From Brevibacterium sp. 'Marine' (GTDB lineage: Bacteria > Actinomycetota > Actinomycetes > Actinomycetales > Brevibacteriaceae), in assembly GCF_012844365.1 (NCBI RefSeq), contig NZ_CP051626.1, positions 3,658,001 through 3,722,000 on the forward strand: a DNA stretch of 64,000 nucleotides. The letters are read 5' to 3'. Shown here in pieces: positions 1 to 8,216 of this stretch (the first letter of the stretch is position 1; every line of letters starts with the position of its first letter). The position numbers and the translations under genes were made by a program. The notes beneath the pieces are model-generated. The model did not search any database. It saw only the letters and a list, made by a program, of their open reading frames with translations, and had not been told where the DNA came from.

Positions 1-561
1 GTCGCCGGCGTGCTTGAGGATGTTGAGCAGGACTCCGACGCCGGCCTCGTTGAGACCGATCTTGCCGAGCATTCCGAACTCGGCGATGCCCACATGCCGG
101 TGCTGCCCGGGCACGGAACCGACGTCATTGAAGTGCCACAGTGTGGAGAAGTCCGCCGCCCAATCCCAGTTCTGCGCGGCTACGGATGCCCCCGGGCCGG
201 TGTGACTCACTGTCGAGCATTCTGTCGGCGCGGCCGCCGCCTGGGTCATGATCTCGGTGCGGGCGATGATCTCCATGAGCTCGGTGACGGCGATTCCGGC
301 CCCGGCGGCGACGGCTTCGACCTCCTCGGCGCCGGTCGGCCACCACACCTGCAGCTGCCGCCAACTCGACACAGCCGCGGACTCCACGGCCGCCTCGGTG
401 ATGGACAGGTGCGAGAAGTAGCGCCGATACGCGTCCAGGGTGGACGCGATTCCCGTGCGCAGCTCCTGGCCACGGCGGTGACCGCGCTCGATATGGTCGT
501 TCGCGCGGACGGCGAAGGTCACGGGCCGCACCTCGGCGGCGGGGACGAATTCGGTGCTCAT
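1..561 (-). CDS. C45-family autoproteolytic acyltransferase/hydrolase (partial, runs off left edge)
   Basis: The first 187 residues are visible; the C-terminal part lies outside the window. The sequence resembles the acyl-CoA:6-aminopenicillanate acyltransferase-like (peptidase C45) family, whose members self-cleave before a cysteine that becomes the N-terminal nucleophile. The candidate nucleophile is Cys115 in TECSTVSH, followed by AQNWDW, a motif typical of the family. The start ATG at 561 has a strong ribosome site (GGGAGG) upstream. It lies 44 bp downstream of a metallo-hydrolase gene on the same strand, so the two probably form an operon. The substrate cannot be told from sequence; family members act on amide-linked acyl groups. 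Confidence 0.72.
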   Translation of the reverse strand, partial: MSTEFVPAAEVRPVTFAVRANDHIERGHRRGQELRTGIASTLDAYRRYFSHLSITEAAVESAAVSSWRQLQVWWPTGAEEVEAVAAGAGIAVTELMEIIARTEIMTQAAAAPTECSTVSHTGPGASVAAQNWDWAADFSTLWHFNDVGSVPGQHRHVGIAEFGMLGKIGLNEAGVGVLLNILKHAGD

Positions 562-605
562 ACTGGTTCCTCCCTGCTGTCCCTCTTCTGACGACCGAGC
601 CCGGC

Positions 606-1688
606 TCAGTCTCTGCCGACGAGCGAGCCGACGCCGATGTCGATACCGAGATAATGCATGTGCGCGGCGGTTTCGGCAAGGGCGGCGAAGAGGTTGAAGT
701 TGTGCAGACTCTCGAAGCCGCGAGACCAGTGCAGGCCCGCCGCGATCGAGTAGACGCTGTGGTCGTCGGTGGCCTCCATGCGGGCGCGGATCTCACCGAG
801 TCGTTCGTGGTGGTGCTCGACGAGTTCGACCTTGCGGTCGTGGAGACCGGTGAAACGGAAGCCGTGGGCCGGCAGCACCGCCACGTCCTCGGCGAGCCCG
901 CCGATCTTCTCCAGAGACCGCAGATAGTCGCCGAGGCTGTGCGTGATCGCTCCGGAATCGAGGCCGATGTTCGGGGTGATCGTCGGCAGCACGTGGTCGC
1001 CGGAGAAGAACAGTTTGTCCTCGTCGCGGACGAACGCTGAGTGCCCGTAGGTGTGTCCGGGCGTCCACATAGCTGTTACCCGGCCCTCGTCGAGAGGGAG
1101 TTCGGCGCAGTCGTCGAGGACGTGGATGTTCTCCGGCAGTCGACTCATGGCCTGTCTGTACAGGCTCATCGAGTCGCTCTTGCTTCCGCCCTTGCTCGAT
1201 CCGACCTGCAGGCTTTCGACTTCGGCCCACCGGTTCTCGGGGACTCCGTAGGCGCGGGCGATGTTGAGGTTGGGGTCGATGCCGGTGCCGAGGTCGACGG
1301 TGTTGGTGTAGAAGCGTTTGATCGCGCGCAGGTCCTCGCCGTGCATGGCAACCCAGGCGTCGGGGTTCTTCGCGAGCAGTGCGGGCACGAGCCCGATGTG
1401 GTCGCGGTGATAGTGAGTGATCGCGATTCCGTGGATATCGGCGACCGTGAAGCCGAGGTCGGCCAGCGCCGAGGTGAGCGCCAGGTACTGATCCTTGCCG
1501 TCCCAGCCCGGGTCGATGAGGACGACGCCGGAACCGTCGGCGATGGCGTAGCAGTAGGTGTAGACGAGTGGGTTGTTCGGAATCGGGACCGGCAGGGCCC
1601 AGACTCCCTCGGCGACCTGTTCGACAGGAGGCAGGACGCGATCCTTCCACGCCGCCGACTGCTGGGGACTGAGTGTTTCGATCGCCAT
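606..1688 (-). CDS. Metallo-beta-lactamase-fold hydrolase
   Basis: This 360-residue protein has the MBL-fold metal motif HYHRDH (His92, His94, Asp96, His97) and a later GHTYGHS block supplying another metal ligand, with FSGDHVLP further on. This arrangement is typical of glyoxalase II-like and related hydrolases with a dinuclear metal centre. The length exceeds a bare MBL domain (about 220), leaving a helical C-terminal extension seen in multi-domain MBL hydrolases. It starts 310 bp from, and divergent to, an amino-acid permease, and is followed by the C45 acyltransferase. The ribosome site (GAGAGA) is modest. The substrate is unknown; a thioester or lactone/amide role would fit the C45 neighbour but is inference. 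Confidence 0.8.
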   Translation of the reverse strand: MAIETLSPQQSAAWKDRVLPPVEQVAEGVWALPVPIPNNPLVYTYCYAIADGSGVVLIDPGWDGKDQYLALTSALADLGFTVADIHGIAITHYHRDHIGLVPALLAKNPDAWVAMHGEDLRAIKRFYTNTVDLGTGIDPNLNIARAYGVPENRWAEVESLQVGSSKGGSKSDSMSLYRQAMSRLPENIHVLDDCAELPLDEGRVTAMWTPGHTYGHSAFVRDEDKLFFSGDHVLPTITPNIGLDSGAITHSLGDYLRSLEKIGGLAEDVAVLPAHGFRFTGLHDRKVELVEHHHERLGEIRARMEATDDHSVYSIAAGLHWSRGFESLHNFNLFAALAETAAHMHYLGIDIGVGSLVGRD

Positions 1689-1824
1689 ACTTCTCTCACA
1701 TCTCTCGTGGGGGCCACATTGTCCGTTGACTGCAATCTACTCTGTTTCGCGTCGGCACTGACAGTTCGTTCGATCACCGGACATGCCGGTTTCTGTCGGG
1801 ACTACCGATATCGTCGTTGATTTG

Positions 1825-1844
1825 ACGTTTTTCATCGAAAACGT
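1825..1844. promoter_or_regulatory. Inverted repeat in the MBL/permease divergent promoter region
   Basis: The 311-bp gap 1689-1999 separates the divergent hydrolase and permease genes. Within it is an inverted repeat with arms ACGTTTT and AAAACGT around a 6-bp centre, in a locally A/T-rich patch. It looks like a regulator operator serving one or both genes. No regulator gene is adjacent, so the binding protein is unknown. I saw no small ORF or RNA in the rest of the gap. Confidence 0.4.
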
Positions 1845-1999
1845 TGCATTTTGGCACTGATACTCGGGGGAATCCTCGGCGAAGGTTTCGCTTTCAGTGC
1901 TTTGGGCGTTAAGATCATGACGCACATCACTTCCGGGCCGGTCATCGATGGCGACGTCGACGGCCCGGTGGGCGGCAAATCTCATTGGGGAGGATTGAT

Positions 2000-3436
2000 A
2001 TGGCTGCCTCTGGCTCACTGAAGCGCAACCTCGGGCTGTGGTCCATCGTCGGACTCGGGCTCGGGTATATGACGCCGACGGTCGTCTTCGACACCTTCGG
2101 AATCGTCTCGGAGCAGACGAATGGAGCTGTTCCGGCGGCGTATCTCGTTGCTCTCATCGTCATGATCTTCACGGCTTTCAGCTACGGCAAGATGGTCAAG
2201 GTCTTCCCCACCGCGGGTTCGGCCTATACCTACACGCGCGAGACGATGTCACCGGCGCTCGGCTTCCTCGTCGGGTGGACGTCGCTGATGGACTATCTGC
2301 TGCTGCCGATGGTCAACTGCCTCATCATCCGGCTCTACATGGAGTCGATGGTGCCCGATGCGCCTGCGTGGGTGTGGGTCGTCGTCTATACGATCGTCAT
2401 GACCGGCATCGTGCTGTCCTCGATGCGGGGCACCGCGAACATCAACGGCATCCTCCTCGTCTTCGCGGTCGTCCTCGTCGCCACCTTCTGCGTGCTCGCC
2501 GTTATGCAGCTCAACGCCGGCGAAGGGGCAGGAGTCGTGTTCAGTCCGGAGCCGTTCATCCATGAGGGCGTCCACCTCGGCGCGGTCCTCACCGGTGCGA
2601 CCGTCGTGTGCTTCTCGTTCATCGGCTTCGACGCCGTGACGATGTACACGAACGAAGCCAAGCACGTCAGCCTCATGCCGAAAGCGATCATGCTCACCGT
2701 TCTCGCGGGCGGCCTCATCTTCCTCGTCGCCGGCTACTTCGCACAGCTGCTCTTCCCCGACAATTCGCAGTTCACCATCGTCGACGATCCGCTGCCGGAG
2801 ATCGGCATGATCACCGGCGGCCACCTGTTCCAACTCTTCTTCGTCGCCGCGGCATTCGCTGCGACCGTCGCCTCGGGGCTGGCCTCGCACGCGTCGGTGT
2901 CACGAATGATGCTCGTCATGGGCCGCAACGGCGTGCTGCCGCGCACGGCTTTCGGATACATCAACCCGAAGACGCACACCCCGGTGTTCAATATCGTGCT
3001 CGTGGGTGCGGTGTGCCTGCTGGCGATGTCGTTCAGCCTCGAGCTCATCTCCGCGCTCATCAACTTCGGTGCGCTCATCGCCTTCACATTCGTCAACCTC
3101 ACGGTCATCGCTCACTATGCGTTCCGGACCAGGCAGGTCAAGGACTTCAAGTCGGCGTTCAGCTTCGTCGTCATGCCGGCGATCGGTGCGATCCTCACAG
3201 GAATCCTGTGGGCGAGCCTGCACGGGACCGCACTCATCGGCGGCCTGGTGTGGCTGGCGATCGGTATCGTGTACCTAGCCGTGCTGACCCGCGGGTTCAA
3301 ACGTTCGGTGCGCAGCTTCGACGACCCCGAGGCCGATGCCGAGATGTCCGAACCCGAGGTGCCCGAGGCCGGCGAAGGAGCTGGGACGCACGCTGGTTCC
3401 AGCGGTCCCGAACCGGGAGCGCCGGTCCGCGACTGA
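2000..3436 (+). CDS. APC-family amino acid permease
   Basis: This integral membrane protein of about 478 residues has the N-terminal pattern of the amino acid-polyamine-organocation superfamily (SIVGLGLGYMTPT in helix 1, then FPTAGSAYTYTRE at the end of helix 2) and about 12 hydrophobic segments. The hydrophilic C-terminal tail is Glu/Pro/Gly-rich. I place the start at the ATG at 2000 because a clear ribosome site (GGGGAGGA, 1987-1994) precedes it; a TTG at 1985 overlaps that site and is unlikely. It probably imports an amino acid or amine by proton symport; the substrate cannot be read from sequence. Divergence from the hydrolase/acyltransferase pair suggests a shared role in using an amide or amine compound (inference). 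Confidence 0.85.
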   Translation: MAASGSLKRNLGLWSIVGLGLGYMTPTVVFDTFGIVSEQTNGAVPAAYLVALIVMIFTAFSYGKMVKVFPTAGSAYTYTRETMSPALGFLVGWTSLMDYLLLPMVNCLIIRLYMESMVPDAPAWVWVVVYTIVMTGIVLSSMRGTANINGILLVFAVVLVATFCVLAVMQLNAGEGAGVVFSPEPFIHEGVHLGAVLTGATVVCFSFIGFDAVTMYTNEAKHVSLMPKAIMLTVLAGGLIFLVAGYFAQLLFPDNSQFTIVDDPLPEIGMITGGHLFQLFFVAAAFAATVASGLASHASVSRMMLVMGRNGVLPRTAFGYINPKTHTPVFNIVLVGAVCLLAMSFSLELISALINFGALIAFTFVNLTVIAHYAFRTRQVKDFKSAFSFVVMPAIGAILTGILWASLHGTALIGGLVWLAIGIVYLAVLTRGFKRSVRSFDDPEADAEMSEPEVPEAGEGAGTHAGSSGPEPGAPVRD

Positions 3437-3484
3437 CCCTTCGCTCGGCGCGCGCTACCGGCCGGATGGCGTGCAAGAGCGGCC

Positions 3485-3530
3485 TCAAAATTCATATGCG
3501 GTGATCTTGATCAGGGCGTATGAATTTCGA
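3485..3530. repeat. 46-bp imperfect palindrome downstream of the permease
   Basis: The left half (3485-3507) pairs with the right half (3508-3530) at 19 of 23 positions, counting one G-T pair. The arms carry AAATTCATA / TATGAATTT outside and TGATC / GATCA inside. It lies 48 bp after the permease stop. It has no T-tract, unlike the neighbouring terminator, so it may be a cruciform or operator-like element or a remnant rather than an intrinsic terminator. Confidence 0.6.
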
Positions 3531-3570
3531 AGCCGCGGGTGCTGGCGCGGCCGAATCGCGGGCATGTGAA

Positions 3571-3614
3571 AGCCCCCCGAACTCTTCGCTGTTGACGATG
3601 AGTTCGGGGGGGGC
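3571..3614 (-). terminator. Intrinsic terminator after tRNA-Ser
   Basis: Arms AGCCCCCCGAACTC and GAGTTCGGGGGGGGCT form a G/C-rich hairpin with a 15-nt loop. Read on the minus strand it is followed by TTTCAC and lies 12 bp downstream of the tRNA-Ser 3' end, so it most likely ends the tRNA transcript. Confidence 0.75.
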
Positions 3615-3626
3615 TCTTCACTGGGC

Positions 3627-3713
3627 GGAAGCGGTGGGATTCGAACCCACGGTGCGGGGTTGCCGCACAACGGTTTTCAAGACCGTCTCCTTCGGCCGCT
3701 CGGACACGCTTCC
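3627..3713 (-). tRNA. tRNA-Ser (anticodon UGA)
   Basis: The 87-nt minus-strand sequence folds as a class II tRNA with a long variable arm. The acceptor arms GGAAGCG and CGCTTCC pair, the T arm carries GGGTTCGAATCCC, the D loop has AGCGGCCGAAGG, and the anticodon loop CTTGAAA gives anticodon TGA, reading UCA/UCG serine codons. CCA is not encoded. The long variable arm (GTGCGGCAACCCCGCAC region) agrees with serine identity. A terminator follows directly. Confidence 0.96.
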
Positions 3714-3831
3714 CTCGGTTCTTCCATGACTGCGACAGAGATGGAGCGAACCCGGCCTGCTCGACGCGAGGTCGAGCCACCATAGTTTCTCACAACCGCA
3801 ACAGCATCTGCCAATTGGCCGTTTCGCGCAG

Positions 3832-3878
3832 GGACTTCACCGGAGCGGGCACGCACGGACTTCACCGGAGCGGGCACG
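3832..3878. repeat. Tandem direct repeat, 25-bp period, two copies
   Basis: A 22-bp unit at 3832-3853 recurs exactly at 3857-3878; its core is GGACTTCACCGGAGCGGG. It sits between the 3' end of the maltokinase-like gene (3912) and the tRNA-Ser promoter side. Its function is unknown; it may be a slippage duplication or a paired binding site. Confidence 0.7.
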
Positions 3879-3911
3879 ACCGGCATCGAGGCGACGAGTC
3901 CGCGGAGGCGG

Positions 3912-6545
3912 TCAGTCCTTCTTGCGCTTCTTCATCCGGTTCCGCTTGCGTTCGGTGCCCAAAAGGTCATCGAACACGGAACCGCTGGACGATTTCGAAT
4001 CGTCGCCGGACCGGTCTTTCGAGCCCGCGGACCGTGCCCCAGCGTCACTGAGTTTCGGCTGAGTCTCAGCGTCGCTGCGGTTCTGGTCCGATCGGTCGGA
4101 CAGCGGTTCGCCGAATGTTCCGCGGTCGCTGCCAGAGTTCTGCGAACGCTCGCTCCATGTGTGACCGAGCTTCGGTGCGTCCTTGGGCTTGGCCGGCTGC
4201 GATTCGTGTCCGGTGCTGTCGGCGTCCTCCGAGGTGGCGCCGCGCGCCGCGAACGAGGCCGGGACTCGTCGGACCGGAGCTTCCGGTTCTTCCTCGTCGA
4301 CGAACTCTTCGTCTTCAACCGGGGCTGGAGCCGCTTCGAGTGCATCGCCCTGGGACGGGACGACGGTGGAGTCCTCGACATCGTCGATGTCGGGATCCGC
4401 CACCGCGTCAACGGTGTTCTCCGCGGTATCGGCGACTTCGACTTCATCGGCTTCGGGCTCTGCCGCAGGATCTGCGTCGGCCGCGCTCTCCATGCCGGAC
4501 GACTCAGCAACTTCGGAATCTGCCGTGGCCGCTTCGTCCGCTCCCCTCGTCGCAACTGGTTTGTCAGTGCCGCTCGCTGCACCCGGCTCTTCGGAGCCCG
4601 ATTCTTCGGAGTCCGAGTCCTCAGCGTCCGAGTCCTCGGCGTCCGAGCTCGCGATCGCGGCCGCAACGGCGCCGGAGGTTCCGCGGGGTGCCGCAGCGAC
4701 CGATTCAGAATCGGCAGCGGTCGACTCGTCGGCAGGTGGAGCCACGGCGAACGAGTCGCTCGACTCAGCCTCCGTGTCCGAGCCCTCGGCGGCCGCATCC
4801 GAGTCCTCGGCACCAGCAGCACCGGCTGCGTCGCCGGATGCAGCTGAGCCCTCGGCTGCCTCGGACTCCGTCTCGCCGGATTCGGCCCAGCTGGGACGGG
4901 TCTCGGCGGCCTCCTCGGTGCGGGACGGCTTGCCCTTGAGTACGAGGGTGAGCGTCGCCAGCGGCACGGACAGCCAGTTCGGGCGGTTGCGCAGCTCGGT
5001 GACGACCTCAACGAGAAGCCGGTCGACCAGCGCTGCTCGCAGCACGGGATCGCTCAGCCCGATGCTGTCGCCGCGTGCCCGCGAATATCCGGACAGCAGC
5101 GAGTTCTGCACCTGCGAGGCCCAGAGGTATTCGGGCGAATCGAAGATCGCGCGCAACGCCCCCGGATCATTGCCGAAGCCGCTGACGACCAGCGAGCCGT
5201 CTTCGGAGTCCAGCGCGTCGGTGCGCTGGAGACGAGCGAATCCGGCGGCGTAGTCGATGCTGCGCAGCAGAGCCACGAGGTCGAAGGCGGCCGGCTTGGG
5301 ATCCGAATTCGTCGAGTCCGTGAACTTCACGACCGAATAGCCGTCGGTCGACGAGCTGACCACATGGTCGAGCGTCAGCTCGCCGTGGATCTTCTGCAGG
5401 GTGCCGATGGTCTCGAGTCCCTGCAGCTTGGCACGGTGGCCGCGCAGCTCCGGCACCAGCGAATCCAGGGCCAGAGGAGCCCGACCCAGCGCCCAATCGA
5501 TGCGTTCGACCCACTTCTGCACGAGCTGCTTCGTCGGTTCGCCGGCGCCTTCGACGACACCGAACTCAGCGGCCATGTCGGTGTGGAGTTCACCGATGCG
5601 CCGCCCCATCTCCGCGGCGTGGGCGTTGTAGGCCCCGATCGAACCGGAGTCGACGGCGCACACCGTGTTCACGGCCTCGCGCCAGGCGGGTTCGGCATCG
5701 ACATCGACGTGGGAGAGCAGCGCCATCGGCGCCTCCATCTCCTGGACTTCGAACATGTCGTACCAGCGGCCCGAGCCCCATCCGATGACCTCGGGCACGC
5801 TGCGCGACCCCGCCTCGGTGAGGAGGACGGGGATCGTCAGCGAAGACGGCATTCCGTTCTCGAGGACGCGGAAGAACGAGAGCTCCATCGGCTCGTATTC
5901 GTCGTGGATGATGACGGTCGACTTGTGCTGGCCGGAGTCCGAGACCTCGATCGGGCGGATCTCGACGGGCATGACGTCCTCCGCCCCCACCGTGAGGTCA
6001 CCGATCGACGGCTTCGGCGGGACCGCCTCGGCGGCGGTGTTCGTCGATCCATTCGCCGAGGCGGCCGCCCCGTTCGCGGTTACCGGGAACGGCATCGGCG
6101 CACGGTCCCGAGCCTCGGTCTTCTCCTGGCTGTGGCGCAGGGACTCGGTGGACAGCTGCCCGCCGTCGAAGACCTTGCGCTTCGTGATCGCGTCGGCCAT
6201 GAGGTTGACGAAGACGGGATCGGCTGCGCCGTCGTAGACGTAGACGGTGCCGAGCGCGAGGTCGTCGACGCGGCCGATGAGGGCGTGGCGCAGGTGCATG
6301 TCCTCGGCACCGCGCAGGGTCAGGGGGATGTTGAGGCGACGCAGGGTGGGGCCGTCGCCGACGGAGATGACGGTCACGAGACCCGCAAAACCACCGAGCT
6401 CCTCGGCGGTGTAAGTGAACGCACGGGCCACCGACATGGGGGTGATGTCGGGGTCGGTCCCGAAATCTGCTGCGAGCTTGGGGAACCACGGCTGTCGGGG
6501 TATCCAGCTGGCTAACAGTTGTTCGAGCTCACTGCTGATGGCCAT
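3912..6545 (-). CDS. Maltokinase-like (pseudokinase?) protein with long acidic C-terminal tail
   Basis: Residues 1-540 follow the layout of actinobacterial maltokinase (Mak/Pep2, which makes maltose 1-phosphate for glycogen synthesis): an N-terminal cap with PRQPWF, a nucleotide-binding lobe, then an APH-type C-lobe. Key residues look replaced. The catalytic HGD motif reads HGEL (387-390). The metal-binding LDFEGE block reads VVKFTD (about 405-410). The lysine-bearing strand equivalent to VLKLFRRLEPG reads ELSFFRVLENG. Residues about 541-850 are an Ala/Ser/Glu/Asp low-complexity tail, ending in the basic patch RKRNRMKKRKKD. No treS, glgE or glgB is nearby, unlike usual mak loci. Family assignment is by pattern; loss of activity is inference. 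Confidence 0.6.
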   Translation of the reverse strand: MAISSELEQLLASWIPRQPWFPKLAADFGTDPDITPMSVARAFTYTAEELGGFAGLVTVISVGDGPTLRRLNIPLTLRGAEDMHLRHALIGRVDDLALGTVYVYDGAADPVFVNLMADAITKRKVFDGGQLSTESLRHSQEKTEARDRAPMPFPVTANGAAASANGSTNTAAEAVPPKPSIGDLTVGAEDVMPVEIRPIEVSDSGQHKSTVIIHDEYEPMELSFFRVLENGMPSSLTIPVLLTEAGSRSVPEVIGWGSGRWYDMFEVQEMEAPMALLSHVDVDAEPAWREAVNTVCAVDSGSIGAYNAHAAEMGRRIGELHTDMAAEFGVVEGAGEPTKQLVQKWVERIDWALGRAPLALDSLVPELRGHRAKLQGLETIGTLQKIHGELTLDHVVSSSTDGYSVVKFTDSTNSDPKPAAFDLVALLRSIDYAAGFARLQRTDALDSEDGSLVVSGFGNDPGALRAIFDSPEYLWASQVQNSLLSGYSRARGDSIGLSDPVLRAALVDRLLVEVVTELRNRPNWLSVPLATLTLVLKGKPSRTEEAAETRPSWAESGETESEAAEGSAASGDAAGAAGAEDSDAAAEGSDTEAESSDSFAVAPPADESTAADSESVAAAPRGTSGAVAAAIASSDAEDSDAEDSDSEESGSEEPGAASGTDKPVATRGADEAATADSEVAESSGMESAADADPAAEPEADEVEVADTAENTVDAVADPDIDDVEDSTVVPSQGDALEAAPAPVEDEEFVDEEEPEAPVRRVPASFAARGATSEDADSTGHESQPAKPKDAPKLGHTWSERSQNSGSDRGTFGEPLSDRSDQNRSDAETQPKLSDAGARSAGSKDRSGDDSKSSSGSVFDDLLGTERKRNRMKKRKKD

Positions 6546-6760
6546 GACGTCTCCTAGAAGGGATTACGGGCATCCTCCATCCAATCATGATATGGGGTAT
6601 TCACGGTCCAGGGCGCACCCGAAACCCCGAAGTCGCGAGCCGAATCACGGGGCTCAGGTGGGCGCGAGGCGGGCACGGGGCGGGTTCTCAATGACCGGGC
6701 GACGGTCCTCATATCGATACGAATTGCCAAATAGCAAGACAAAGGGCGCACAATAGTCTG

Positions 6761-8047
6761 GTGGTTGAAACAGACATGACTCCCCAGAAGCTCACACTCG
6801 CCAGCGAGGTCGAGGCGGCTGCGCTGCGCATTTCCGATTCCGTCATCCTGTCGCCACTTCAGATCTGCGAGCGGTTGACGACCGCAACCGGTTCCACGGT
6901 CTACCTCAAGCGCGAGGACCTGCAGATGGTGCGGTCCTACAAGATCCGCGGCGCCTTCAACTTCATGCTCCAGCTCGATGCCGACGAACGCGCACGCGGT
7001 GTCGTCTGCGCCTCGGCGGGCAACCATGCCCAGGGCTTCGCCCGCGCCTGCAGGGAACTGGGCATCCAAGGCACGATCTTTGTGCCGAAGACGACGCCGA
7101 AGCAGAAGATCGAACGCGTCCGCCACTTCGGCGGGGAGCAGGTGACGATCGAGATCGCCGGCTCCACCTACGATGACGCCTCGGCGCTGGCGCACCGGTT
7201 CGCCGAACGCAATCAGGCACTCTTGGTCTCGGCCTTCGACGATATGCGCACGATCGCAGGTCAGGGCACCGTGGCCGCTGAGATCCACGCTCAGCTCGAG
7301 ACCGACCCGGATTACATCATCGTGCCCGTCGGCGGCGGCGGAGTGCTCGCGGGAATCGCCGCCTATGCGGCCGAACGGATGCCGAACACGAAGATCATCG
7401 GCGCCGAACCCGCCGGGGCCGCCTCGATGATCGCAGCACTCAAGGCCGGCCACCCCGTGACCTTGGAGAACATCGACCGCTTCGCCGACGGCACGGCCGT
7501 GCGTCGCGCCGGCGCCATCACCTACGACGTCATCGCCGAACTCGGCCTCGACATCCGTCCCGTCGCCGAGGGCGCAGTGGCCACCGAGATGCTCGACATG
7601 TACCAGGTCGACGGAATCATCGCCGAACCCTCCGGGGCCCTGGCCTCGGCCGGGATCGGCGGACCGGATTCGGACAAACCGATCACGATCGAACCCGGAT
7701 CGACCGTGGTGTGCCTGGTCTCCGGCGGCAACAACGACATCTCCCGCTACCCGGAGATACTCGAACGCTCACTCGTCCACGAAGGCCTCAAACACTACTT
7801 CATCGTCGACTTCCCGCAGGAGCCCGGAGCCCTGCGCCGATTCCTCAACGAGGTGCTCGGACCCGAGGACGACATCGCGATGTTCGAGTACGTCAAACGC
7901 TCCGACCGGGAGACCGGACCGGCGTTCGTCGGCATCCAGCTCGGCTATGCCGAAGACCTGCCGAATCTGCTCGAGCGGATGGAGGCCTCGAACATCGAGG
8001 TCGAGCGCGTGCACCAGAACTCGCCGATGTTCCGGCTCTTCGCCTGA
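6761..8047 (+). CDS. ilvA: Threonine ammonia-lyase (threonine deaminase)
   Basis: This PLP enzyme converts threonine to 2-oxobutanoate and ammonia, the first step of isoleucine synthesis. The PLP lysine is Lys61 in SYKIRGAFNF, and the glycine-rich phosphate loop is VGGGGVLAG. After the catalytic domain (about 1-340) comes a single ACT-like regulatory domain (YFIVDFPQEPGALRRF to the end), as in short actinobacterial IlvA. The start is either GTG 6761 or ATG 6776; neither has a good ribosome site, and CACAAT at 6749-6754 would place transcription at GTG 6761, so a leaderless message is possible. The preceding gap (6546-6760) shows nothing else clear. Confidence 0.93.
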   Translation: MVETDMTPQKLTLASEVEAAALRISDSVILSPLQICERLTTATGSTVYLKREDLQMVRSYKIRGAFNFMLQLDADERARGVVCASAGNHAQGFARACRELGIQGTIFVPKTTPKQKIERVRHFGGEQVTIEIAGSTYDDASALAHRFAERNQALLVSAFDDMRTIAGQGTVAAEIHAQLETDPDYIIVPVGGGGVLAGIAAYAAERMPNTKIIGAEPAGAASMIAALKAGHPVTLENIDRFADGTAVRRAGAITYDVIAELGLDIRPVAEGAVATEMLDMYQVDGIIAEPSGALASAGIGGPDSDKPITIEPGSTVVCLVSGGNNDISRYPEILERSLVHEGLKHYFIVDFPQEPGALRRFLNEVLGPEDDIAMFEYVKRSDRETGPAFVGIQLGYAEDLPNLLERMEASNIEVERVHQNSPMFRLFA

Positions 8048-8216
8048 GGCGGCAGGGCGGCGGGCCGACGCCGGAGGCCCTCGACGGCGATGAGGGAGTT
8101 CAGAACAGAGAACGCTTGTTAGGATTCTACTAATAACCGTCCCCTGACCGGGTCACAACTCGCCTGCAGAAGGGCGAGGACGCTGATGTCGCCCAGTCTC
8201 CGAAAGGAATTCAACG

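Noticed and set aside
3832-3878. Start of a CRISPR array
   Set aside because: Only two copies with 3-bp spacing and no cas genes.
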